64,000 nt of DNA from Sphingobacteriales bacterium. GTDB lineage: Bacteria > Bacteroidota > Bacteroidia > Chitinophagales > LD1. The notes beneath the pieces were generated by a model. That model did no database searches and was not told where the DNA came from. It saw only the letters and a program-made list of their open reading frames with translations. The stretch covers positions 62,001 to 126,000 of the forward strand of contig JADFDM010000003.1 in the NCBI GenBank assembly GCA_018262795.1. The letters are read 5' to 3'. Below are positions 1-8,281 of this stretch, piece by piece; position 1 is the first letter of the stretch; each line of letters opens with the position of its first letter. The position numbers and the translations under genes are program-made.

Positions 1-410
1 GCTGCAATTTCGCGGTTCTCGCTCAACACATTTCCGCGCTTGGCAATACTTTGTCGCTCTTCTTCCATCAGCCGCATCGCCTCGTTGGCCTCTTTAAATT
101 TCTTGTATTCCATCAGGCGGCTCACCAACTCGTCACGCGGGTCTATTTCCTGACCGGTTTCGGGATTGATGTCTCTGCGGGGCAGCAACATTTTCGACTT
201 GATGCGCATGAGGGTGGCAGCCACCAAAATAAACTCGCTGGCCACCTCAATGTTCAGCGATTCCATGCTCTGTATGTAGGTCAGAAAGTTGTTGGCAATT
301 TTTGAAATCGGTATATCGTAAATATCCAACTCATCTCTTTCAATAAAAAAGAGCAGAAGGTCAAATGGCCCCTCAAACTGGGGTAGTCTTATTTCGTAAG
401 TGTCCTGCAT
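1..410 (-). CDS. scpA: Segregation and condensation protein A (N-terminal part, cut by window edge)
   Basis: Reading leftwards from an ATG at 410, an open frame of 136 codons runs off the window edge. It begins MQDTYEIRLPQFEGPFDLLL, the typical start of kleisin ScpA, followed by a helical segment with LDIYDIPI and a stretch (AATLMRIKSKMLLPR) characteristic of the family. ScpA bridges the SMC heads together with ScpB in chromosome condensation and segregation. The rest lies outside the window. The identification rests on the N-terminal third only, but the motif order is clear. The gene is 41 nt downstream of recQ on the same strand. Confidence 0.9.
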   Translation of the reverse strand, partial: MQDTYEIRLPQFEGPFDLLLFFIERDELDIYDIPISKIANNFLTYIQSMESLNIEVASEFILVAATLMRIKSKMLLPRRDINPETGQEIDPRDELVSRLMEYKKFKEANEAMRLMEEERQSIAKRGNVLSENREIA

Positions 411-451
411 AATAGGGAGCGCAAAAATAAAATTCTTTTGAGTGGAAAGGC

Positions 452-2653
452 TTAGTTGGCCATGTCGCTCATAAATTTTATCCGCATTAAGCGGAGGTCA
501 TCAATATCTATGTCATCGCCTTTGAACTCCTCATAGGCCGCATCTATAGAGTCGGAATTGCTACTGCGAAAGTAATCGTAGATATAGCCCTGTAGTTCTT
601 CATCAATAACTTCATCCAGATAGTAATCAATGTTCACTTTGGTTCCCGAATTCACAATAGACTCTAGTTCGTCAATCAACTGACTGCGCTTCATGCCCAT
701 GGTGCTGGCTATTTCATCTACCGGAATCCGCTTATCAATGGCTACAATGATTTTGATTTTATCCGTCCCTTTGTTGGCAACACTCTTCACCTTAAAATCA
801 GAAGGGCGGTCAATCTCATTTTCGTCCACATATTTTTTAATCAATTCGATAAAGGGCTTTCCGTAGCGCTCGGCTTTTCCCTTGCTCACCCCGTTTATTT
901 CGGTCAGTTCAAATAGAGTGATCGGATACTTTGCGGCCATCTCTTCGAGCGAGAACTCCTGAAAAATAACATAAGGCGGCAGTCCGTGCTGCTTTCCGGT
1001 TTTTACCTGAAGGTCTTTCAACATTTTATACATATCGGGATCCAGCACAGCTTTTGCCCCTCCGGTTTCGACCACCATATCGCCTCCCTCATCTTCAAAG
1101 TTGTGGTTCACGGCCACTTTCACGGCAAAGGGTTTCTTGAGATAGCTTTTCCCAGTAGCGGTCAATTTCAACACCCCATATTGTTCAATGTCCTTGCTGA
1201 TAAGCCCCAACATCATAGCATTGCGAATAGCGGAATTCCAGTAATGCTCATCCTGCCCGCTACCTTTGCCAAACAGCTCGTGCTTGTCGTATTTAAAGTC
1301 GGTGAGTTCTTTGTTTTTCTTCCCCATCAGAAACTTAACCGTGTAGGGTAAGTCGTGATTTTCTTTCATGGCTTTAATGGCCTGTATGGCTAATTTGGTA
1401 TCGGCCATCACATCTATCTTCTCTTTCGGATTTTTGCAGTTGTCGCACATGCAATTGCAATCCTTGGCATCAAACTCCTCTCCAAAATAGTGTAGAAGGA
1501 ATTTCCTGCGACATTCAGCCGACTCGATGTAAGCCACGGTTTCGTTTATCAACTGAATGTTTCGCTCGCGCTCTGCCACCGACTTATCGCGAAGTAGTTT
1601 TTCCAACTTTGAAATGTCTTTATAAGAGAAGTACACCACACATTCCCCCTCCATGCCATCGCGACCACTACGACCGGTTTCCTGGTAATAGTTTTCCAAT
1701 GACTTGGGAATGTCGAAATGTATCACAAAGCGAATATCCGGCTTATCAATCCCCATTCCGAAGGCGATGGTGGCTACAATCACATCCATTTCTTCCATCA
1801 AAAAAGCATCCTGAGTTTGAGTTCTCAGTTTCCCGTCTAAGCCGGCATGGTAAGCCGCAGCCTTAATACCGTTTGCCCGCAATACTTCCGACAAATCATC
1901 GGCTGTTTTGCGGTTAATCACATACACAATTCCGCTTTTGCCGTGATGGTGCTTAATAAACTGCACCATGTTTTTGATAGCTAATTGCGGAGTTTTCTTG
2001 GGGCGGATTTCATAAAACAGGTTCGGCCGGTTAAAGGACGAAATGAAGATTTCGGGTTTGCGCAATTCCAGCGTTTTCACAATATCGCTTTGCACCTTTG
2101 GGGTAGCGGTGGCCGTTAAGGCAATAATTGGAAACTCCTGCGGAATCTCTTCAATGATCTCCCTAATTCTGCGATACTCGGGGCGAAAGTCGTGCCCCCA
2201 TTCCGAAATACAGTGTGCTTCGTCCACGGCAATAAAACTCACTTTTACCTCTTTAAACAGGTCAATGGTATCTTGCTTGGTGAGAGTTTCGGGGGCTACA
2301 TACAGCAGTTTGGTATCTCCGCTGCGGATGTCTTTAATCACCGCTGCTCGTTCTGTACGGTTCAGCGAGGAATTGAGAAAGTGCGCAATATTATCCTTGG
2401 AGGAATAATTGCGAACCAGATCTACCTGATTTTTCATTAAGGCAATGAGTGGGGAAATAATAATGGCTACCCCTTCACTCAAAATAGCGGGCAATTGGTA
2501 GCAAAGTGATTTTCCGCCACCCGTAGGCATTATCACAAAGGTATCCTTGCCGTTGAGCAGGGCTTTAATAATCTTTTCCTGATTACCTTTAAAGGCATTG
2601 AAGCCAAAATATTTCTGCAACGCTTCCTTCAGCGTAAGTTCAGCAGTAGTCAT
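452..2653 (-). CDS. recQ: ATP-dependent DNA helicase RecQ
   Basis: A 733-residue superfamily 2 3'-5' DNA helicase acting in recombination and fork repair. Visible in order are the Q motif (FGFNAF, about 16-21), Walker A PTGGGKS (43-49), the DEAH box (144-147) followed by the RecQ aromatic-rich loop (HCISEWGHDFRPEY), and the motif VI QETGRSGRDG. A zinc-binding cysteine group (CNCMCDNC, about residue 410), an RQC winged helix and an HRDC domain (about 560-640) follow. A C-terminal tail of about 90 residues with helix-turn-helix character is longer than in E. coli RecQ but usual in Bacteroidota. The ATG at 2653 is the only start that keeps the Q motif. Confidence 0.96.
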   Translation of the reverse strand: MTTAELTLKEALQKYFGFNAFKGNQEKIIKALLNGKDTFVIMPTGGGKSLCYQLPAILSEGVAIIISPLIALMKNQVDLVRNYSSKDNIAHFLNSSLNRTERAAVIKDIRSGDTKLLYVAPETLTKQDTIDLFKEVKVSFIAVDEAHCISEWGHDFRPEYRRIREIIEEIPQEFPIIALTATATPKVQSDIVKTLELRKPEIFISSFNRPNLFYEIRPKKTPQLAIKNMVQFIKHHHGKSGIVYVINRKTADDLSEVLRANGIKAAAYHAGLDGKLRTQTQDAFLMEEMDVIVATIAFGMGIDKPDIRFVIHFDIPKSLENYYQETGRSGRDGMEGECVVYFSYKDISKLEKLLRDKSVAERERNIQLINETVAYIESAECRRKFLLHYFGEEFDAKDCNCMCDNCKNPKEKIDVMADTKLAIQAIKAMKENHDLPYTVKFLMGKKNKELTDFKYDKHELFGKGSGQDEHYWNSAIRNAMMLGLISKDIEQYGVLKLTATGKSYLKKPFAVKVAVNHNFEDEGGDMVVETGGAKAVLDPDMYKMLKDLQVKTGKQHGLPPYVIFQEFSLEEMAAKYPITLFELTEINGVSKGKAERYGKPFIELIKKYVDENEIDRPSDFKVKSVANKGTDKIKIIVAIDKRIPVDEIASTMGMKRSQLIDELESIVNSGTKVNIDYYLDEVIDEELQGYIYDYFRSSNSDSIDAAYEEFKGDDIDIDDLRLMRIKFMSDMAN

Positions 2654-2883
2654 AAGCGAGATTTAGTTAAAAGCAAAGCGTAAATCTTCTTCCAATAGTT
2701 TGTGTCGTTTAAAGTTGCTTCAATTTACTAAACATTTCCCTACTTAAAAATCATATTTTACACAGGCACTCCTCCGCTCACCGAAATTTAATAGGGCTGT
2801 AAAGGCTAACGAGTAAATCCGAGCCGGTTTTGCGAAGGGGTCGCGAATGTATAAAACAAGTTTCAGAAGGAGGAGCGAATAAT

Positions 2884-2891
2884 TATTTTTG
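2884..2891 (+). promoter_or_regulatory. Putative -7 element for the guanylyltransferase gene
   Basis: TATTTTTG fits the Bacteroidota -7 consensus TAnnTTTG. It lies 31 nt before the ATG at 2923 and inside the extended reading frame that begins at 2830, which argues for the downstream start. No good TTG -33 element was found at the expected distance, so the call is tentative. The rest of the 2654-2922 intergenic stretch shows no gene. Confidence 0.4.
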
Positions 2892-2922
2892 CGGGCTTTT
2901 CCTTAACAAAATTTTCCTGTTG

Positions 2923-4002
2923 ATGAGCAATGTGTATGTGGCAATTATGGCCGGGGGGATCGGAAGCCGGTTTTGGCCCAAAAGCCGCACGGCAAAACCC
3001 AAGCAGTTTCTCGATATACTTGATACGGGTAAAACACTTATTCAACTGACCTACGAGCGGTTTTTAAAAGTGGTTCCGAAAGAGAATATTTATGTGGTTA
3101 CCAACACACAATACGCCTCCTTAGTAAAAGAGCAACTGCCCGATTTAACCGATTCGCAGATATTAAAAGAGCCGGTTCGCAGAAATACGGCCCCCTGCAT
3201 CACCTATGCCTGCGATAAGATTTACGCAAAAGACAAATCGGCAACGGTGATTGTGACCCCTTCTGATCAGTTGATTCTTCAGGAGGATAAGTTTACAGAT
3301 GTTCTTTCCCGATGTATTCAATTTGTAAGCAACAGCAACTATTTGGTCACCATCGGTATTAAGCCTACCAAGCCCGCTACGGGTTATGGGTATATTCAAT
3401 TTGTTGATGACCCTACGCCCGATGGTTTCCAGCGGGTAAAAACCTTTACCGAGAAACCCACCGCAGAAATTGCGCGCACCTTTATAAAGAGCGGAGACTT
3501 TCTTTGGAACTCCGGCATGTTTGTGTGGAAAGCTAAAACTTTGTTGCAGGCTATCGTTAAAAATTTACCGGAAGTGGCCGAAGCCTTTCGCGAAGGCAAT
3601 AAACATTACGACACCCCCGGTGAAGCGCGTTTTGTGCAGGAAGCCTACAGCCAATGCACAAATATTTCGATTGATTATGGCGTGATGGAAAAAGCTGATA
3701 ATGTTTACACGGTTCCGGCTCAGTTTGGCTGGAGCGACATCGGTTCGTGGGATTCTCTTTACGAGGTATATGAACACGACTATCTCGGCAATGCCGTGGC
3801 CGGAAAGAATGTGAAGATTTACGACTCGGCACATAATATGGTCATGGTACCGGACGATAAGTTGGTGGTGCTACAAGGGCTGGACGGCTATTGTGTGATT
3901 GACACCGGAGATGTGTTGCTGATATGCACGAAAGAAAAAGAACAGGAAATTAAGGAGATCACCGTAGATCTGAAAGTGGCAGACTTAGACGAGTTTCTAT
4001 AG
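2923..4002 (+). CDS. manC: Mannose-1-phosphate guanylyltransferase
   Basis: This 359-residue nucleotidyltransferase makes GDP-mannose from mannose-1-phosphate and GTP, the donor for mannose, fucose and rhamnose-type glycans. The N-terminal nucleotide-binding motif GGIGSRFWPKS (about 11-21) is intact, and the typical FTEKP and FGWSDIGSW motifs follow. The length matches the single-domain Bacteroidota form, which lacks the fused phosphomannose isomerase. An in-frame start at 2830 exists, but homology begins at the ATG at 2923 (MSNVYVAIMAGG), and a putative -7 element lies between the two. It may supply the polysaccharide genes elsewhere in the window. Confidence 0.92.
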   Translation: MSNVYVAIMAGGIGSRFWPKSRTAKPKQFLDILDTGKTLIQLTYERFLKVVPKENIYVVTNTQYASLVKEQLPDLTDSQILKEPVRRNTAPCITYACDKIYAKDKSATVIVTPSDQLILQEDKFTDVLSRCIQFVSNSNYLVTIGIKPTKPATGYGYIQFVDDPTPDGFQRVKTFTEKPTAEIARTFIKSGDFLWNSGMFVWKAKTLLQAIVKNLPEVAEAFREGNKHYDTPGEARFVQEAYSQCTNISIDYGVMEKADNVYTVPAQFGWSDIGSWDSLYEVYEHDYLGNAVAGKNVKIYDSAHNMVMVPDDKLVVLQGLDGYCVIDTGDVLLICTKEKEQEIKEITVDLKVADLDEFL

Positions 4003-4052
4003 AGGAATAACGGGATCATAAGTATTTTGATTAAACTTGATTCACGGACGCT

Positions 4053-5207
4053 ATGAACTTCCCTTCTTCCATCAACTCTAAACTGCCCGGCATGGGCAAC
4101 AGTATTTTTACTGTCATGAGTGCTTTGGCAAGAGAGCACAATGCAGTCAATCTTTCACAGGGCTTTCCTGACTTTGATTTAAATCCGCTGTTAGTGGAAG
4201 AAATGCAAAAAGCCATGCGCGGAAATTTTAATCAGTATGCTCACATGGCGGGCTACCTGCCGCTTAGAGAAAGAATAGCCGAAAAAACGGCTGCTCTTTA
4301 CACCGCGCAAATAAACCCCGAAACAGAAATCACGATTACAGCCGGAGCTACACAGGCTATTTTCACCGCTATACTTACTGTCATTCGCGAAGATGATGAG
4401 GTAATTCTATTTGCCCCTGCTTACGATTCATATTCCCCAGCCGTAGAGATGGCCGGAGGTAAGTCCATCTACTATGATTTAGAAGCGCCCGAATACAAAG
4501 TAAACTGGCAAAATGTAAAGCGACTGATTAACCAACGCACGCGGATGATAATCATCAACACACCGCATAATCCATCCGGCACTACGCTGAATGCTTTTGA
4601 TATGCAGCAGTTGGAGAAGTTGACGAAAGGGAGCGACATCATTCTATTAAGTGACGAGGTGTATGAGCATGTTATTTATGACGGATTAAGCCACCAAAGC
4701 GTTTTGCGCTATCCCAAGTTGGCAGAGCGGGCGTTTGTAGTGTCAAGTTTTGGGAAGACGTATCACTGCACCGGTTGGAAAGTGGGGTACTGTATAGCCC
4801 CTGAAAACCTGATGAGTGAATTCAGAAAGGTGCATCAGTTCAATGTGTTCAGTGTAAACTCTGTAGCCCAAGCCGCCTTTGCCGAGGTAATGAAACGGAC
4901 AGATTTATATGAGGAGTTGGGAGCTTTCTATCAAAAGAAACGAGATTTTTTTCGCAGTGCTATTCAATCCTCGCGATTTAAGTTGTTACCCTGCGAAGGC
5001 ACTTATTTTCAATTAGCTGCCTACAACCGAATCAGCGAAGAGCGCGATATTGAGTTTGTGAAACGAATGACTCGCGACAAAGGAGTGGCCGCCATTCCGG
5101 TTTCTGTTTTCTACCGCCACCATATTGATAACAGTGTGATTCGGTTTTGCTTTGCCAAAGAAGAGGAAACCTTAAAACGCGCTGCCGAACTTCTCTGCAA
5201 GATTTAA
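4053..5207 (+). CDS. Methionine aminotransferase (class I PLP enzyme, YbdL-like)
   Basis: This 384-residue fold-type I pyridoxal-phosphate aminotransferase resembles E. coli YbdL and kynurenine/glutamine transaminase K. Visible are the N-terminal NLSQGFPDF motif, NTPHNPSGT, the YDG/DEVYEH strand, and the Schiff-base lysine in SSFGKTYHCTGWK. It probably transaminates methionine or its keto acid, using glutamine as donor. The next gene is an omega-amidase that removes the keto acid left when glutamine is used, so the pair forms the glutamine transaminase-omega-amidase route. The gene follows manC by 50 nt. Confidence 0.9.
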   Translation: MNFPSSINSKLPGMGNSIFTVMSALAREHNAVNLSQGFPDFDLNPLLVEEMQKAMRGNFNQYAHMAGYLPLRERIAEKTAALYTAQINPETEITITAGATQAIFTAILTVIREDDEVILFAPAYDSYSPAVEMAGGKSIYYDLEAPEYKVNWQNVKRLINQRTRMIIINTPHNPSGTTLNAFDMQQLEKLTKGSDIILLSDEVYEHVIYDGLSHQSVLRYPKLAERAFVVSSFGKTYHCTGWKVGYCIAPENLMSEFRKVHQFNVFSVNSVAQAAFAEVMKRTDLYEELGAFYQKKRDFFRSAIQSSRFKLLPCEGTYFQLAAYNRISEERDIEFVKRMTRDKGVAAIPVSVFYRHHIDNSVIRFCFAKEEETLKRAAELLCKI

Positions 5208-5243
5208 TTCTTCGGTTCGCATGAATTTTTCAATTTCGTGCCG

Positions 5244-6038
5244 ATGAAAGATCTCCGCATCACGCTTCTTCAATCAGCACTTCACTGGGAAGATATTCCG
5301 GCCAACCTCGAAATGTTTTCAGCTAAAATATCCGGGATTGCTGAAACTGATTTAATAGTGCTGCCCGAAACTTTCACTACGGGCTTTAGCATGAACCCTG
5401 CGTTTGCAGAAGAACCGAATGGCTTGGGGGTGCAATGGATGAAGAAAACAGCAGCCGAGAAAAACTGTGTGATCACCGGCAGCCTGATGATTAGCGAAGG
5501 GGTGCAATTTTACAATCGGCTCTATTGGGTAAGACCCGATGGAACTATCTCTACTTACGATAAACGGCATTTATTTTCGCTCAGCGAGGAGCCTGCGTTT
5601 TTTACCCATGGAGAAAAAAGATTAATTGTGGAACTGAATGGATGGAAAGTCTGTCCGCTCGTATGCTATGATTTGCGCTTTCCGGTTTGGTCCCGAAATT
5701 TGAATGCTGAATATGATGTACTGATTTATGTGGCCAACTGGCCGGAGCGCAGAGCACAGGCATGGAAGTATTTACTAATAGCGCGCGCCATCGAAAACCA
5801 GTGTTATACAATTGGTGTAAACCGCGTAGGGAATGATGGAAACGATGTGTATCACTCCGGAGATTCTATGGCGCTGGACCCCTTAGGCAATGTGCTTTAC
5901 CATCAACAGCATGAAGAGGATATTTTCACGGTATCGCTCCAATATGAAGAACTAAAAAATTGGAGAGAACAACTTCCATTTCTCGCTGATGCGGATGATT
6001 TTGAATTGAACCCAATAAGAAAAATTAAAGGACACTGA
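5244..6038 (+). CDS. Omega-amidase, nitrilase superfamily (YafV-like)
   Basis: A 264-residue carbon-nitrogen hydrolase. The catalytic triad is visible: Glu in VLPETFTTGFSM, Lys in YDKRHLFS, Cys in LVCYDLRFP. This form hydrolyses 2-oxoglutaramate or 2-oxosuccinamate to the 2-oxo acid and ammonia, pulling the upstream transaminase reaction forward. The start is ambiguous between GTG at 5238 and ATG at 5244. The ATG was chosen because the family's first beta strand (LRITLLQ) follows directly. Its TGA stop overlaps the ATG of the next gene by one base, so the two are translationally coupled. Confidence 0.92.
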   Translation: MKDLRITLLQSALHWEDIPANLEMFSAKISGIAETDLIVLPETFTTGFSMNPAFAEEPNGLGVQWMKKTAAEKNCVITGSLMISEGVQFYNRLYWVRPDGTISTYDKRHLFSLSEEPAFFTHGEKRLIVELNGWKVCPLVCYDLRFPVWSRNLNAEYDVLIYVANWPERRAQAWKYLLIARAIENQCYTIGVNRVGNDGNDVYHSGDSMALDPLGNVLYHQQHEEDIFTVSLQYEELKNWREQLPFLADADDFELNPIRKIKGH

Positions 6039-6400
6039 TGCCACTATTAAACGATAATAAAAGTGAGGAAGAAAAAAGTTTTTCCCTGCGCTGGTACGAA
6101 GTGCGCAACCGCGTAAAACAACAGTTTGGCCAACGACCCGACATTAATGCAATGCTCTTTTTGATAGGTATCAATGAAGTAGGCATGGTGAAAGAAAAAT
6201 GGGAGAAAGAAGAGAAACAAGATTTGATGCACGTAGCAGTTTGCACCTTGCTTTCCTCAGAGGGCTATTTCACTTTTAAAGAAATAGACCAAGACGGCTG
6301 GCCGCATTATGAGCGAAATTCAAACCTACCCGCATTTAACCTCAAAGAACAGGAAGAACTGTTGAAGCGGAAAATCGTGGAGTATTTTGAGGCCTTATAA
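6038..6400 (+). CDS. Conserved hypothetical protein, 120 aa
   Basis: No function recognised. This small, soluble, acidic/basic mixed protein starts on the last base of the omega-amidase stop codon (TGATG), which supports it as real and cotranscribed. It is rich in Lys and Glu, contains a helical segment (NAMLFLIGINEVGM) and a Trp/Tyr-containing C-terminal half, and has no signal peptide or membrane segment. Similar short proteins occur in Bacteroidota next to housekeeping genes. It could be an accessory of the methionine-salvage pair, but only position suggests that. Confidence 0.75.
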   Translation: MPLLNDNKSEEEKSFSLRWYEVRNRVKQQFGQRPDINAMLFLIGINEVGMVKEKWEKEEKQDLMHVAVCTLLSSEGYFTFKEIDQDGWPHYERNSNLPAFNLKEQEELLKRKIVEYFEAL

Positions 6401-6403
6401 AGC

Positions 6404-6790
6404 CTACCGCCACGTTTTCGCGAAGTACGGTTTGTAGTCATCACTCACCTGATCAATTTGTTTCCAGTATTTCATGGTTACTACATGGCCGGTCTTTGTG
6501 TGCAACAATCTTCCATAAATGGCATTTATAACGTTAAATTCTGTTTGTGTAACTGCTACGGTAAAGGTAGCAGGCGGAGGAGGTGGCGGTGGCGGAGCAG
6601 TTTCTCCTTCGGCCAATGGCTTTGCCGGGGACACTTTGGGCGGTGGCGAAGGAATAACCACTACATTGTAGCCATTGAATTCGAGCAGTGACCGGATAAA
6701 TGTGACACGCTCAGAACTACAATTTTTCTCCACGATGGCACAGCGCACTCCGTCAATTTCTTCAAACAAATGATTTTGATTAATAGCCAT
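6404..6790 (-). CDS. Conserved hypothetical protein with proline-rich linker, 128 aa
   Basis: Function unknown. The N-terminal half (about 1-50) looks like a small alpha/beta domain, followed by a Pro/Ala linker with a run of eight prolines near residues 66-73. The C-terminal half is a second small domain ending in YKPYFAKTWR. No signal peptide is present. Two small domains joined by a stiff polyproline linker suggest an adaptor or binding protein, which is inference. It is convergent with the preceding gene (stops 4 nt apart). The polyproline run would be expected to need EF-P for translation. Confidence 0.7.
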   Translation of the reverse strand: MAINQNHLFEEIDGVRCAIVEKNCSSERVTFIRSLLEFNGYNVVVIPSPPPKVSPAKPLAEGETAPPPPPPPPATFTVAVTQTEFNVINAIYGRLLHTKTGHVVTMKYWKQIDQVSDDYKPYFAKTWR

Positions 6791-6792
6791 AA

Positions 6793-6819
6793 AAAGTTTT
6801 CAGTTTATAGTTTTCAGTT
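6793..6819. repeat. Short AT-rich repeat (AACTGAAAAC type)
   Basis: The unit GTTTTCAGTTTATAGTTTTC contains two near-identical GTTTTCAGTT/AGTTTTCAGTT pieces in tandem. It sits in the 77-nt gap between nuoN and the 128-residue gene. It resembles the short intergenic repeats at other nuo junctions in style but not in sequence. Confidence 0.5.
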
Positions 6820-6867
6820 CATGCGAGCCAACCTATACTCCTTTTTGTTTCCACTTTGATTAGGTGG

Positions 6868-8280
6868 CTAAAGTTTCGCTGCATATTGAAGAATGACATC
6901 GAATGTTCTGCCTGCAAATCCAAGAATTAAAATGCCTGCTACACAAAGACACAAGGACGCAAAGACCGTTGATGTGAGCTTTATCTTCTCTAAAGGCTCG
7001 CTGTTTCTATCAGCAAACATCACAATTACAATGCGCAAATAATAGTAAAGCGAAATCACCAAGTTCAAGGAGGCTATAATGATTAACCACCAACTACCGG
7101 TTTGCGCTCCGCTGGTAAGCAAAAATAATTTTCCGAAAAAACCTGCCATAGGCGGAATACCCGCCAAGGAGAAAAGCGCCAAGGCCATCACCAAAGCAAG
7201 CCCCGGATTAGAGGCATATAAGCCTTTGTAATCATTCACCGTTTCTTTCCCGGTTTGCGAAGAGATCACGGAGATAATAGCAAAGGCCGCTAAGTTGGTA
7301 AACACATAAATCAGGATAAAATAAACCACGCTGGCCACTCCGATTTGGGTAGCCGATGAAATGGCGATAAGTATATACCCCACCTGCGCAATGGATGAAA
7401 AGGCAAAGAAACGTTTCAGGTTTTGCTGACGAATCGCAAATAAATTTCCAATAGTAATGGTGATGGCTGCGGATATAGTGAGCATGTAAAACCAAGTGAT
7501 GGCTAACTTGCCAAACACCGCGTATAATACCGTAATAAAAACAAATGCCATTGCCCCTTTTGAAACCACCGAGAGATAAGCAGTGATAGCCACCGGAGCG
7601 CCTTCATACACATCGGCCGCCCATAAGTGAAACGGCACTATGGAAAGTTTAAAGGCAAAGCCGGTGAAGAAAAGCACAAAGCCCAGCACTTCTAATTGAC
7701 TACTGCTTAGGGAAGCAGCAATTTCTGAAAACCCGATAGTTCCGGTGGCCCCGTAAATAAGCGAAATGCCAAACAGCAAAATGGCCGATGAAAAAGCGCT
7801 GCTCATAATCAGTTTAAAAGCTGATTCGCTGGATGCTTTTTTCTCTAAATCGAAATTGCAAAGTGCAGTGAGTGGAATGGTAGAAAGCTCTAAGCCCAAA
7901 TAAAACATCAGCAGGTTGCCGCTGCTGAGCATAAAGAAGAAGCCGAGCAAACTCGAAAACAACAAGATGAAAAATTCCGACAGATGCCGGTGTTTCTTCA
8001 GCCAGTCGTAACTGAAAAGTGAAATCAAAAGCACCGCAAGATTCAACACACTCTTTTCAATAGCGAGCAAAGGTGAAGTGCGAAACATTCCTCCGAAAAT
8101 ATCTTGTGTTTCGTTTCCGAAAAAGCCGAGAGCAAGGTTCAGCACCAACAGCAGATTGGTGAGGCGGATAAGGAAAACGTTGTTGGCTCTTCCGTCAATT
8201 TTCAGAAAGAGCAAAATGAAAATGAGTAGCGTGAGCGCTATCTCGAATTTCATGGCTAATATCATGTTCAGTGCTTCCAT
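6868..8280 (-). CDS. nuoN: NADH-quinone oxidoreductase subunit N
   Basis: A 470-residue polytopic membrane subunit of complex I, one of three antiporter-like proton-pumping modules. The hallmark glutamate of TM5 (LGLELSTIPL) is present, as are the following lysine-bearing helices (FAFKLSIVPFHLWAADVYEGAP) and a late lysine helix (FFGKLFLL). It is the last gene of the nuo operon, and its start is one base from the nuoM stop. Near the C-terminus the peptide VFASLCLCV is encoded by a copy of the dispersed CACGAAGGCACAAAG-type repeat (6941-6965), where family members usually have an unrelated loop or helix start. Confidence 0.97.
   Translation of the reverse strand: MEALNMILAMKFEIALTLLIFILLFLKIDGRANNVFLIRLTNLLLVLNLALGFFGNETQDIFGGMFRTSPLLAIEKSVLNLAVLLISLFSYDWLKKHRHLSEFFILLFSSLLGFFFMLSSGNLLMFYLGLELSTIPLTALCNFDLEKKASSESAFKLIMSSAFSSAILLFGISLIYGATGTIGFSEIAASLSSSQLEVLGFVLFFTGFAFKLSIVPFHLWAADVYEGAPVAITAYLSVVSKGAMAFVFITVLYAVFGKLAITWFYMLTISAAITITIGNLFAIRQQNLKRFFAFSSIAQVGYILIAISSATQIGVASVVYFILIYVFTNLAAFAIISVISSQTGKETVNDYKGLYASNPGLALVMALALFSLAGIPPMAGFFGKLFLLTSGAQTGSWWLIIIASLNLVISLYYYLRIVIVMFADRNSEPLEKIKLTSTVFASLCLCVAGILILGFAGRTFDVILQYAAKL
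6941..6965 (-). repeat. CACGAAG/CACAAAG repeat copy inside nuoN
   Basis: These 25 bases match 22 of 25 with the copy at 16487-16511 beside the GxxExxY gene. The copy is read in frame as part of nuoN (TVFASLCLCV), so the repeat has been absorbed into the coding sequence near the protein's C-terminus. Confidence 0.7.
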
Positions 8281-8281
8281 A

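Noticed and set aside
2830-2922. Longer N-terminus for the mannose-1-phosphate guanylyltransferase
   Set aside because: The extra residues lack homology and contain a likely promoter -7 element; the conserved protein starts at 2923.
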